Source: an uncultured Sutterella sp.
Lineage (GTDB): Bacteria > Pseudomonadota > Gammaproteobacteria > Burkholderiales > Burkholderiaceae_F
Reading direction: 5' to 3'
Length of the DNA: 64,000 nt
Assembly (NCBI GenBank): GCA_902463725.1
Contig: CABQGK010000004.1
Location: 165,434 to 229,433, forward strand
Position numbers and translations under genes: made by a program. Positions within the stretch are counted from its first letter, which is position 1. Each line of letters opens with the position of its first letter. Shown here piece by piece: positions 51,179-59,393 of this stretch. Under the pieces are notes generated by a model. That model was not told the origin of the DNA and searched no databases. It worked only from the letters and a program-made list of their open reading frames with translations.

Positions 51179-51604
51179 TCGAAGGCAATGAACGGTCTAC
51201 ACCCCTTACCGCGCTGGCGTGAAATGAGATCCCTCCATTAAATTCGACCTGCACTTGCCCGTTAGGCAGCTTACTTTGGGGTAAACCTAGGACAGGCTCG
51301 CGCTCGTTGGCGCTCGGAGACGTGGCCCAATGCAGAAAGATAAGAGAGGGAATAAAAAGGATGAAATAGCGGTTACAATGAAGTGGTATCAGGATTGTTA
51401 TCAGAGAGCTACGGCTCGCAGAGATGGAGAAATTTTTAGGCCACCTTTGGATCCAATAAAAAGCTCAAAAACTTGCTATTGAGGGCATCGCATAAAAAGC
51501 ACCCTTTTAGAGCTGAAAATGGTGAGACACAAAATTTCTTACATACTCTCCCACCCATAGTTATTTATTCTTAAAAGGATAATTTTCAAAAAGAAGGAGT
51601 TATT
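51179..51604. other. AT-rising intergenic region with one weak small ORF
   Basis: Between the IS end and the first AT-rich gene is an open frame of 50 codons at 51330-51482 (starting MQKDKRGNKKDEIAVTMKWY). It has no good ribosome site and no family I recognise, so it may be a gene remnant. The last 60 bases are very AT-rich and probably carry the promoter of the next gene, whose AAGGAG site is clear. Confidence 0.4.
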
Positions 51605-52132
51605 GTGGAAGATATTATTGAGAAACCGCTCGCATATACCGTGAAGGAACGCGATCACATTATTTTCATCTTAAACATAATTGTGCAATCAATTGATGTT
51701 AATGATCTTCTACTTCGTGAAATAGATGAAATGTTTAGTCTGGTGTCTGAAATTCAAACAACAATGGATACTCTTGATTATAAGTTCAGACACTTTATAC
51801 CATCTTTCGTTGGAAGGTACGCTGCACTAGTGTACTTCCTTAAATTACATCAAGATCTCCTTAGAGATATACAAAGACGAGAGCCACAAAAATTTGAAGT
51901 ATTCAATTCGGCAATGGATAAATTAGAAACACAGTCGGAACTGGCTGCAAAAAAAGCTAGAGAGTATTTACAAAAAACTAATAACATAGCTGGATATTTA
52001 GAAAAGACGCAATCAAGCATCGAAGAGAGTTTAAAGGTCTTAAATGACACATTTAATAGCGAAGAGATGCAAAAAATTTTAGCCGAAATAGAAGATCTCC
52101 TTGAAACCTCTAAGTATGCAACAAAAAACTAA
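51605..52132 (+). CDS. AT-rich coiled-coil protein of unknown function, paralogue 1
   Basis: This 175-residue helical protein starts at GTG with a strong AAGGAG site. It has YTVKERDHIIFILNIIVQSIDV near the N-terminus, a central LVYFLKLHQDLLRDIQRREPQKFEVFN, and a charged C-terminal coiled coil (EEMQKILAEIEDLLE). It has no signal peptide, membrane helix or catalytic motif that I can see. Base use is about one-third GC, far below the rest of the window, a sign of transfer. The next gene is its paralogue, and a 24-base stretch (51646-51669) is identical in both. The function is unknown. Confidence 0.75.
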   Translation: MEDIIEKPLAYTVKERDHIIFILNIIVQSIDVNDLLLREIDEMFSLVSEIQTTMDTLDYKFRHFIPSFVGRYAALVYFLKLHQDLLRDIQRREPQKFEVFNSAMDKLETQSELAAKKAREYLQKTNNIAGYLEKTQSSIEESLKVLNDTFNSEEMQKILAEIEDLLETSKYATKN

Positions 52133-52164
52133 TAAAAATAAATTCAGCACAATTTGATATTATT

Positions 52165-52263
52165 TCTCTATAGCATGCAAAACGATAGAGAGTTATGGGT
52201 TGCCTCCCCTAATATCCTTTGAAAGAAGGAGATAGTAAATGTTTATAACGACACATAACTCTC
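52165..52263 (+). promoter_or_regulatory. Leader with competing hairpins before paralogue 2
   Basis: TCTCTAT (52165-52171) can pair with ATAGAGA (52185-52191). Alternatively GAGAGTTATG (52188-52197) can pair perfectly with CATAACTCTC (52254-52263). The two pairings share bases 52188-52191 and exclude each other. The second one loops out the ribosome site and start of a 27-codon ORF. This is the form of an attenuation or translation-coupled switch; that function is inference. Confidence 0.45.
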
Positions 52264-52322
52264 AATTCATTATTGTATGTCTGCTAATTTTCAATAAACG
52301 TTCAAAAGCAAAAGAAAAGTAA
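52239..52322 (+). CDS. 27-codon leader peptide with strong ribosome site
   Basis: ATG at 52239 follows AAGGAGATAGTAA, the best ribosome site in the locus. The peptide (start MFITTHNSQFIIVCLLIF) has a short hydrophobic stretch and a lysine-rich end, and stops two bases before the ATG of paralogue 2. That gene has a poor site of its own, so translational coupling through this leader is likely. It could also be a small membrane peptide or toxin. Confidence 0.5.
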   Translation: MFITTHNSQFIIVCLLIFNKRSKAKEK

Positions 52323-52324
52323 CC

Positions 52325-52846
52325 ATGCCAGATGCGATAAAAGAACAATCACCATACACTACTCAGGAACGCGATCACATTATTTTCATTTTGAATAATG
52401 CTGCAAAGTCTATCGATTTTAGCAATCTCGTACCATCAGGGTTTGATGATTTTGTCAATTCTTTAAGTAGTCTCAATGCTGCAATTAATTCCATTGACTA
52501 CAAATCAATAAACAATGGAGTGGACTTTATTAATAATTTCGCATCCATCATTTATTTTATACACTTGAACCAAACAACTATTCGAGAAATACAAAAAAGA
52601 GAGCCAGAAAAACTTGAAGAGTTTAATTTATCACTCGACAAAATAATCTCAGATTCAAATGATTTAGTGGCAAAAGTTGAAGAGATAAATAAGATTGTAT
52701 TATATCTTCAAGAGAGCGTCTTAAAATTACAAGAAAATATGGAGAAATTTAAAAATCTGTACGATAGTACTCTTCGAACTGAAGAAATGAAAGCTATTCA
52801 AGAAGAGATAGACGACTTATTTCCATTAAAAATAGACAATTTATGA
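52325..52846 (+). CDS. AT-rich coiled-coil protein of unknown function, paralogue 2
   Basis: This 173-residue homologue of the gene at 51605 has the same N-terminal YTTQERDHIIFILNNAAKSIDF, the same centre (IYFIHLNQTTIREIQKREPEKLEEFN) and the same end (TEEMKAIQEEIDDLFP). The middle of the first third is diverged. It is predicted almost wholly helical, with coiled coil after about residue 100. AT-rich like its neighbour. No known family comes to mind. A tandem diverged pair in an island of decayed IS elements suggests a two-protein accessory system, but no motif says what it does. Confidence 0.75.
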   Translation: MPDAIKEQSPYTTQERDHIIFILNNAAKSIDFSNLVPSGFDDFVNSLSSLNAAINSIDYKSINNGVDFINNFASIIYFIHLNQTTIREIQKREPEKLEEFNLSLDKIISDSNDLVAKVEEINKIVLYLQESVLKLQENMEKFKNLYDSTLRTEEMKAIQEEIDDLFPLKIDNL

Positions 52847-53208
52847 TCACTTTCTTTCACTACCGACACTCCCTCTCTGTGCACGCCCACAGGAGGAAGT
52901 CACGGTGTATAACGTTATAAGATGCTTTCGCCCTAAGCATACAGTCGCATACGCCAACTCAATGAGGCGGTCGCCAAGCTGAGGCGTGATATTCTTCGTA
53001 GGCTTGTCGTACTTCTTCCGGAGAGCATCAGGTGGGGTGCGTCATTCAAATGGCAAGTTCCTACTTGATTATTTGACACTTACCCTCCAGAGAGGGGGGA
53101 TCAAAACTTTTGTCGAAAAAGAGGGTACATACTTTAGTCGCTTGACACGCAAGTTTCGAGCATGCAATTTCGCCATTAAATTTTTTAATCCTTGCGACGG
53201 CCTGCGGT
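52847..53208. other. Gene-poor stretch with possible coding remnant
   Basis: No intact gene. On the minus strand, 52848 to about 53025 stays open for some 58 codons without a start (containing KPTKNITPQLGDRLIELAY), which looks like the tail of a lost gene. The right part is AT-rich non-coding sequence up to the start of the repeated deacylase locus. Confidence 0.35.
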
Positions 53209-53333
53209 GGTGGCGGTGTAGGATGTAGTGTAGAACGTGGAGCAACCGCTAAAAAGCCGACTCGGGAAGCAGGCGGCATGCGCTTGCCTTCGTTAATTAC
53301 GACATCATCCCTTGCAGAACAACTACTCGGCAA

Positions 53334-53831
53334 ATGAACAAAAGCGATATCTACCAGCTACTTCAAATGCGAGCGCTCTGGCATGAAATCACGGAGCATG
53401 AAGCCGTCTTCAACATGGAGGAGGTTTCGCATGTGGCGCTCCCGTACCCTGAGTGCAACGCGAAAAACCTCTTTCTCTGCGACAAAAAGAAGACGAACTA
53501 CTACATGGTGACGGTGCAGGGAGACAAGCGGGTCGACCTCAAATCCCTGCGACAGAAGCTTCAGTCGAAGCCTCTCACCTTCGCCTCGGAAGACGTGCTC
53601 AAAGAGATGCTTGGGCTCTTTCCTGGCGCCGTGACTCCTTTTGGGCTACTTAACGACGAAAAGCGGGCGGTTTCGCTCTATATCGATGACGGCCTACTCA
53701 AGGAGTCAGGCATTATTGGGCTTCATCCCAACGACAACACCGCGACCGTTTGGATGAAGGTCAACGATCTTGTGGCGCTTTTGCGCGAGCACGGTAACCG
53801 CGTCGATTTCGTTGACCTCTCAGCCGATTGA
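53334..53831 (+). CDS. YbaK/ProXp-type aminoacyl-tRNA deacylase, copy 1
   Basis: The 165-residue editing-domain protein resembles PrdX/ProXp-ala: KNLFLCDKKKTNYYMVTVQGDKRVDLKSL, then LGLFPGAVTPFGLLND with the conserved GxxxP-type loop, then GLHPNDNTATVWM. It should hydrolyse mischarged aminoacyl-tRNA(Pro), typically Ala-tRNA(Pro), in the cytoplasm. Length fits the free-standing family. It ends naturally at TGA after DLSAD, whereas copy 2 reads through. No strong ribosome site precedes the ATG. A nearly identical copy lies at 63318. Confidence 0.87.
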   Translation: MNKSDIYQLLQMRALWHEITEHEAVFNMEEVSHVALPYPECNAKNLFLCDKKKTNYYMVTVQGDKRVDLKSLRQKLQSKPLTFASEDVLKEMLGLFPGAVTPFGLLNDEKRAVSLYIDDGLLKESGIIGLHPNDNTATVWMKVNDLVALLREHGNRVDFVDLSAD

Positions 53832-53845
53832 GCACTGTAGCCACT

Positions 53846-54091
53846 TTAGTGGCTGACGCTCAATCCCATACCGCCAATTCCTGACCAAAGCACATAGGCG
53901 GTGGCCATAGGGATTTCCTTTTGCGCAAGGTAGAGGAAGATCATGGAGGTGATCATGGTCGTCACCGACATGGCAATCCAAAGCATGTACGCCGTGGTGT
54001 TGTGCTCCGCCTCTGCTATGCTCGCGAGCTTCAGCCCAACGGGCCAGCCCAGTTTGCTTGCACTCACAAGCAATAGATAAAACCAACTCAT
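53846..54091 (-). pseudogene. SMR-family transporter subunit lacking its fourth helix, copy 1
   Basis: This is an 81-residue frame (MSWFYLLLVSASKLGW start, GGAG site). It matches the gene in copy 2 except for an in-frame loss of 30 residues (VGTAILGIWLF to AMVIIGG) at GIGG/MGLSVSH. That removes helix 4, which SMR proteins need to dimerise. The deletion ends in CCGCCAAT, present twice in copy 2 (63856 and 63946). In helix 1, Lys13 stands where EmrE/SugE have the essential Glu, so even the intact form is probably one half of a hetero-pair. Confidence 0.8.
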
Positions 54092-54173
54092 CGTTGCTCC
54101 AACGTCATAGGGTTGCAAGATTTTAAATCTCCCCTTATAGGGGAGAGTCAATTGCTCTGCATGGTTGGGTCGC

Positions 54174-54443
54174 TTAGGAGTGCGAGAGGCTGAGTTCCAT
54201 CAACCCACCAATGACAGCGATGAGGCTGATCACGTGTACGATGTCCGCTGACTCGTAAAAGAGGAAGATTCCAACGTGTGTGGTACCTACACCACCGATG
54301 CGGCCACATCATGTACGCGCTTCCCATTGGAATTGTGGCCAAAGTAGAGAAAGACCATCGAGGTGCAAGCACGGCAACCGCAAAGGCAAGCCACAGCGTA
54401 GCTACTAGCGTATTTTCATTTTGCTGAGCGAGCGGAGGGATAT
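54174..54443 (-). pseudogene. SMR partner gene, frameshifted and truncated by an IS21-like remnant
   Basis: Pieces of an SMR protein lie in different minus-strand frames: SMVFLYF, then IPMGSAYMMW, then VGIFLFYESADIVHVISLIAVIGGLMELSLSHS with its stop at 54174-54176. The N-terminal helix is missing because the IS21-like remnant begins at 54444. It would have been the first gene of a paired SMR transporter with the next gene. Confidence 0.8.
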
Positions 54444-54926
54444 TGTGAATTCTGATTTTTGTGAACGGTTTCTGAAAGTCGTGAACAGTGCCGAGTTAAG
54501 CGTTCCCTTAACTAATCCGGTTGACTTATTTTTGCCGTCAAAGTCACCTTGTGACCAATGCTTTGATCGTGTATAAGCGTAGTTTGATCGCAGGAAAGAG
54601 CTTCTGCTGGTGTCACCCCCGCCAGACTCAACGAGTTATTCAGCTATGAATACATAGGCTTTCGATACATCACATCGTTGCTGTATCGGCCTGTAAGAGA
54701 TGCCTGCAACGAGACATCGTAGGACCTCACGAATGACGGTCATGCAAAGTTTCCTTCTCATAAAAACTCCTACCGGATGATTGGCAGAAATTTTTATGCT
54801 AATAGAAATTGACATGACGGCTGTAAAATATGACTCAGAGGATTAAAGGGTGGCGCTAGTTCTTTGGGGGTTATACCCCGTTCATAAAATCAGAATAGGC
54901 CCTGTTCACAAGAATCAGAAATCACA
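54444..54926. mobile_element. IS21-like element remnant, internally deleted
   Basis: The left end TGTGAATTCTGATTTTTGTG (54444) and, on the other strand, the right end TGTGATTTCTGATTCTTGTG (54926) match at most positions. The TGTGAA/TTCTGA motif recurs inside each end, as in IS21-family multiple terminal repeats. Only 483 bases remain and no istA/istB frame is present, so it is a non-autonomous scar. It cuts the SMR gene to its left. Confidence 0.75.
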
Positions 54927-55295
54927 AATTTGAATCCAAAACGTCACGAAGCGGTAAAGGACACACGGCAGGCTGTTTAATCCTATCTTTCATGCCGTAT
55001 TACGGTGTGCCGCTACGATGCAAGGGCTAAAGTTATCGTTACCACATACGACAGCCTGACTTTCTATTCAACTTAGCCCAAAACTTTGGAATCATCTCTG
55101 TGGGTCTTAGAAACTCTTTGATGGGCGTTACTGCTTTTCCAGAAAATTTTCGCTCTCCTTAGTGAAGCTGATCACTAACGCTTAAAATCTAATGCAATTT
55201 GTTTTATGAGCTATACTGTTCTTAAATATTATTGCATAATGTTGCATAACTTCTTAAATTAGTGGGCCTAGTAAATTCAACCCAAAGAGCATCGC
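54927..55295. other. Intergenic region upstream of the XRE-S24 regulator
   Basis: AT-rich, with no gene seen. It holds an imperfect inverted repeat (GGGCTAAAGTT near 55024 and AACTTAGCCC near 55070), a TATACT box at 55212-55217 and the direct repeats listed separately. Confidence 0.4.
55232..55249. promoter_or_regulatory. Tandem TTGCATAA repeats, candidate operator of the XRE-S24 gene
   Basis: TTGCATAA occurs at 55232-55239 and 55242-55249, ten bases (one helical turn) apart, just after a possible TATACT -10 box and 47 bases before the start codon. This is a suitable place for autorepression by the adjacent regulator. Confidence 0.45.
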
Positions 55296-56234
55296 ATGAG
55301 TAGCCCAATCGCATTCTCTAAGAACATAAGTGTACTGTTAGCATGGGCCTCTATTTCACCAAATCGGCTTGGCGAGCTTATCGGAATGAGCGGATCTTCG
55401 GTATACCGTCTTCTTGGCCGCACTACAACGGGCGTGCCTACAATGCCTCGTGTGAGCACCACTCGTAAAATTGCTGCTGTTTTCGGAATCAGTACGCACG
55501 ATCTTTGTTACGTCGACATTTCAGACTGGTCATCAAGTCGCATATCAGAAATAGCGGAACATGTCAGATCTGTAGAGTCGTTACATGACAACCAAACTGC
55601 AGGTATCCTTAACGGTAATCTCGCTGAGACCGATAACGGAAACCTTGTCGGTAACCCCTCGTTTAACGGTCTCGGTACGTCAACACCGATAGCCAGCCCA
55701 GTAGCGCCAAGTTCTTATTTCTCTTATGGTGTTACACAGGCCTGTAACAGCGCTTCTAGTAATGCTATCAGTCAGCCTTCATTTATGCCCCTCGAAGTGC
55801 GTTCTGTGCCCATACTACGTCTAGCAGATCCTGTAGCTATCCCGCCAAATGGTGTTGTGCAATGTCTAGACGCTTTCTATCAAGGGCTGCCGGCTAACAA
55901 CCTAGGATGCTCGGTCGAGTCTCAAACCACATTGCCGCTTAGACATGGACTGGTTTCTCCCTTTGCCGTGCGTATGTTCTCGGATGTTCTCAGTCCTGAT
56001 ATCAATCGAGGTGACGTTGTTGTTTTCACTCCCGCTTCAGAGCCACAAATTGAAGAAGGGAACATCCTTTTGCTTGTCATTGAGATTAATGGCTCCCCAA
56101 CGTTCGCCATCCGCAGGGCACATTTCGATGAACAGAAAAACTTGCGGGCTGACGGGAATAAATTCACCCAAGCCAGTGTTGAACTAATCTCGCGCACCCT
56201 CGGAATTGCCGTGGCCGTCATGCACTTACTCTGA
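55296..56234 (+). CDS. XRE helix-turn-helix regulator with degenerate S24 domain
   Basis: This 312-residue protein has an N-terminal helix-turn-helix (about 20-70: SPNRLGELIGMSGSSVYRLLG, TRKIAAVFGIST), a long low-complexity linker rich in Asn/Ser/Pro, and a C-terminal S24/LexA-like domain (FAVRMFSDVLSPDINRGDVVVF). The catalytic serine position of GDSM reads as SDVLS, and the lysine region reads FAIRRAHF, so self-cleavage is unlikely. It resembles phage-type repressors. It lies upstream of a two-component system on the same strand (146-base gap), but may be a relic of a mobile element. Confidence 0.7.
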   Translation: MSSPIAFSKNISVLLAWASISPNRLGELIGMSGSSVYRLLGRTTTGVPTMPRVSTTRKIAAVFGISTHDLCYVDISDWSSSRISEIAEHVRSVESLHDNQTAGILNGNLAETDNGNLVGNPSFNGLGTSTPIASPVAPSSYFSYGVTQACNSASSNAISQPSFMPLEVRSVPILRLADPVAIPPNGVVQCLDAFYQGLPANNLGCSVESQTTLPLRHGLVSPFAVRMFSDVLSPDINRGDVVVFTPASEPQIEEGNILLLVIEINGSPTFAIRRAHFDEQKNLRADGNKFTQASVELISRTLGIAVAVMHLL

Positions 56235-56380
56235 GCGCTACTGTTGGAGTAGGGGGATCTTTATCACAAATACCGTATCGTCCGTCATGAGTCGGCGCCC
56301 TCACTCTAGATGTGGTGGACAAAACTTTTATCGCTTGACAAGCTCTCCCCTCACTCGCATTTTGACTATCCCAGACTGTT

Positions 56381-58621
56381 ATGCAAAACAAGCGTATTTC
56401 ACTTTGGAAATTTATCACTAATAATTTCAAGTTGGAGACGCAACGAGCAAGGCTTACAGCAGCACTATTTCTGGTTTCTGTTATTCCCTTGGGTGTCATG
56501 ATCGGATATCAAGCGCATCTGCTTGATCGAACCCGCATCGAGGAAATTCAAAAACAACAAAATCTGACTGAACTGATTGCCTCTGAGTTACGTTCTTTTG
56601 TCGAAATGCACAGACGCGGGATAGAGGCGGCAACATTTCAGATAGACCAAAACCATATACACGACCTTAGGTCACTGACAACCATTTTAGAATCTCTAAA
56701 ACGACAATTTCCGGGCTTTATTAATCTATACGTGGCGAATAATAAAGGGGTAACTCAAGCCTTTTTCCCCGAGATCAATAGTAAAGGGGAGTCTATGGTG
56801 GGGGTGAACTTTAGCGGAAGGTGGCATTACCAACAGCTATTACGAAATCCAAAAACATATATTTCTCCGGTCATGAAAGGGATAGGAGGAACGGAGAAAC
56901 TTTTGTGTACCATAGTTTCCCCTTTTTTTGATAATCATGGAAATTTTGATGGATTTGTTCTTGGGGCGTTAAACCTAGATAAAGTAGGAGAATTAATCAA
57001 ACAACTTAATTCAGACTCCAGCATTGTTCTTGTCGTTGATGCGTTAGGACAAGGTATCTATGCATCCCTTGGCATGTCTGCAGAGGGCCCACAGAAGATT
57101 CATGTAAACACAACGTTTGAACACACCAGCAATACACAGCATTTCTTACCAATTATTGGAGCTGAAGTTTTCACAACTAGTGCATTTATTGCCGAGCCTC
57201 AATGGCGAGTGCTCGTTAGCGTACCAGTGACTGAAAGAAATGCCTTATTACACAATCTATTTCTCTATGGTCTAATACTGTTTATTTCTACCGTATTTGC
57301 CATAATATTTACTTCTCGGCGGCTGTCGGAGAGACTCTCAGACGCAATCGAAATGCTCTCAAAAAAAGCGGCACTTATTAAGGAGCATCGATTCTCCGCC
57401 GCAGGAGAACTGAAATTAAGCAACTCATCCCCACAAGAAACGTTACTTCTGGCCAAGGTTTTAGACGATATGGGGAAAGGAATTTCAGAATCTCACGATG
57501 CCCTACAGCGCTTAAATGGCGACTTAGAGGCAAGAGTCAAAATGCGAACTGCGTTTCTACGCGCAATTCTGCGTAGCCTTTCTGACCCATTTTTTATAAT
57601 CATTGATCAACAAATCCCACTTGCGAATAGGGCTCTTAAGGAGTGGCTTTTCTCCTCTTCTGCCCCTGAAAATCTGCAATTGAGTGACATACAGGATGCC
57701 TTAGCCGATAAGAATTTGGCTGATCTCAATGAGTGGCGCTTAATCCTTGATCACACTGGCCAAGTTCTTCTGAACAATCCATCTCATACCCAGTATTGGC
57801 TGTGTTCGAGTTTTCCTGTAGAAGGAAGCGATGGGCATTTTTACGGATTAGGAGTTTTGTTCAGGGATATTTCTCGAGAGAAGCGGCTTGATCAACTAAA
57901 AGATTCCCTACTTGCGGTGGCTGCACACGAGTTTAAAACCCCCATCACGAGCCTGAAAATTCAAGCAGAAACGCTGGCCCGTCAAGATATTGACTTGGAT
58001 AAAAGTGATATCGATGAAATGGTTGTCGGTATTCTTGAAGACACCGAGCGCCTTGAACATATGGTTCGAGATTGGCTAGATATTTCAAAAATAGATTCTG
58101 GAAACTTAACCTTATTTTGTGAAACTGATGACCTACTAGTGATTTTGACTGAGGCATGCAAACTCGTCCAGAAGAGTAATGCAACCTTGGAGGTGCATGT
58201 TACTGATGACACAATAAATGGCACTCTTATTCAAGTAGATCATCAACGCATGCTACAAGTATTCATTAACCTTCTAACAAATGCATGTCGATATTGTGAC
58301 GGCAGACCCAGTGTCAACGTGATTTTGAGAGATGAAGGCTCCAGTTGCCTCATAGAATTTCACGATAATGGGATCGGAATTAGCCACGAAGAGATTTCGC
58401 TTATATTTGAAAAATTCCATCAAGTGGATAGTTCTGCTACCCGCAGGGCAGGTGGCACAGGTCTTGGGCTAGCAATTGCTAGAGGTATTGCTCAAGCGCA
58501 TGGCGGGAACATTACGGTCAAGAGTACTCTAGGCAAAGGTAGCGTGTTCACAGTTTCCATTCCTCGACATGTTATCGAGGGGGGCAATGCCAATACTGAG
58601 CATTTGGAATTGCTTAGCTAA
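56381..58621 (+). CDS. Membrane sensor histidine kinase with double-Cache-like sensor and PAS region
   Basis: The 746-residue protein has helix 1 at about 25-44 (LTAALFLVSVIPLGVMIGY) and a large periplasmic domain to about 287 of the dCache type (FINLYVANNKGVTQAFFPEIN, YISPVMKGIGGTEKLLCTIVSPF). Helix 2 is at about 290-308, followed by a HAMP-like segment, a PAS-like region (about 395-500), and the kinase core with His516 (AVAAHEFKTPITSLKIQAE). N box FINLLTNACRYC and G boxes DNGIGIS and GGTGLGLAIARG follow. Cache domains bind small organic acids, so it probably senses the acceptor used by the neighbouring flavoproteins. Its regulator gene follows at 15 bases. Confidence 0.87.
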   Translation: MQNKRISLWKFITNNFKLETQRARLTAALFLVSVIPLGVMIGYQAHLLDRTRIEEIQKQQNLTELIASELRSFVEMHRRGIEAATFQIDQNHIHDLRSLTTILESLKRQFPGFINLYVANNKGVTQAFFPEINSKGESMVGVNFSGRWHYQQLLRNPKTYISPVMKGIGGTEKLLCTIVSPFFDNHGNFDGFVLGALNLDKVGELIKQLNSDSSIVLVVDALGQGIYASLGMSAEGPQKIHVNTTFEHTSNTQHFLPIIGAEVFTTSAFIAEPQWRVLVSVPVTERNALLHNLFLYGLILFISTVFAIIFTSRRLSERLSDAIEMLSKKAALIKEHRFSAAGELKLSNSSPQETLLLAKVLDDMGKGISESHDALQRLNGDLEARVKMRTAFLRAILRSLSDPFFIIIDQQIPLANRALKEWLFSSSAPENLQLSDIQDALADKNLADLNEWRLILDHTGQVLLNNPSHTQYWLCSSFPVEGSDGHFYGLGVLFRDISREKRLDQLKDSLLAVAAHEFKTPITSLKIQAETLARQDIDLDKSDIDEMVVGILEDTERLEHMVRDWLDISKIDSGNLTLFCETDDLLVILTEACKLVQKSNATLEVHVTDDTINGTLIQVDHQRMLQVFINLLTNACRYCDGRPSVNVILRDEGSSCLIEFHDNGIGISHEEISLIFEKFHQVDSSATRRAGGTGLGLAIARGIAQAHGGNITVKSTLGKGSVFTVSIPRHVIEGGNANTEHLELLS

Positions 58622-58636
58622 CTGAATGGTGAAGTC

Positions 58637-59362
58637 ATGAAAACTATACTCGTGGCAGATGATGAAGCCAAGCTGAGAAAGCTTGTAGCGATCAACCTAA
58701 AATCATGGGGATACAACGTTTTAGCTGCAGCTGACGGGGCTCATGCACTACAGCTTCTTAGTTCTGAGCAGGTAGATTTAGTGCTCCTCGATATCATGAT
58801 GCCGCAGCTTGATGGCCTTTCAGTCCTTCGAACAATACGGGAAAGCAGTACCCTGCCAGTGATCATATTGACTGCCAAAGATAGCTTAAACGATAAAGTG
58901 CTAGGTTTTAATCTAGGAGCAGATGATTACTTACAGAAGCCATTCGCTCTTGAAGAGCTATCAGCCAGGGTTAAAGCCGTCTTAAGAAGAACTGAGACTC
59001 CCCTAGAGCACGAGATGGAAGCGTTGGAATTCAAAAATGGGCCGATGCGTGCTTTGATTAGGGAACGTCGTGTTTGGGTTAATGACGTTGAGGTTCGGCT
59101 TAGCAGTTTGGAGTTCAAACTGCTCATTTACTTTCTCAAGCACATTAACTGCGTACTGACGCACGAGCAAATTATGACCCATCTATGGGGAGAGGATGGT
59201 CAAGCAGAGTTGCAATACCTACGGGTATTGTTGGCACGCTTAAGAGCCAAGTTGAGAGATGCTGGGCTTTGTAAAGAATGCGGAATTGTGAACTATTCGG
59301 GCATTGGTTACCTTATGGAAGGTGCTCCCACAAGACTCAATCGGGGGGCAAGTGCCACGTAG
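58637..59362 (+). CDS. OmpR/PhoB-family response regulator
   Basis: The 241-residue protein has a receiver domain with phospho-acceptor Asp52 (VLLDIMMPQLDG), acidic DDE at 8-10, the signalling Thr in ILTAKDS and Lys in YLQKPFALEEL. A C-terminal winged helix is at about 140-225 (EVRLSSLEFKLLIYFLKHINCVLTHEQIMTHLWG). It forms a pair with the kinase before it. The cytochrome-flavoprotein operon converges from the right, and 11-base-spaced ATTACA repeats in that operon's promoter are candidate sites. Confidence 0.87.
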   Translation: MKTILVADDEAKLRKLVAINLKSWGYNVLAAADGAHALQLLSSEQVDLVLLDIMMPQLDGLSVLRTIRESSTLPVIILTAKDSLNDKVLGFNLGADDYLQKPFALEELSARVKAVLRRTETPLEHEMEALEFKNGPMRALIRERRVWVNDVEVRLSSLEFKLLIYFLKHINCVLTHEQIMTHLWGEDGQAELQYLRVLLARLRAKLRDAGLCKECGIVNYSGIGYLMEGAPTRLNRGASAT

Positions 59363-59393
59363 ACACAGAGCCCCCTGAGCCAAACGAATCTTG

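Larger units (their letters stand above)
53209..54443. repeat. Direct repeat, copy 1: deacylase-SMR locus
   Basis: From GGTGGCGGTGTAGGATG at 53209 the sequence matches that from 63191 almost base for base. The match runs through a shared leader, the deacylase gene and the SMR gene. Copy 1 is interrupted at 54444 by an IS21-like remnant and has lost 90 bases inside the SMR gene. The starts of the copies lie 9,982 bases apart in the same orientation. Confidence 0.9.
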
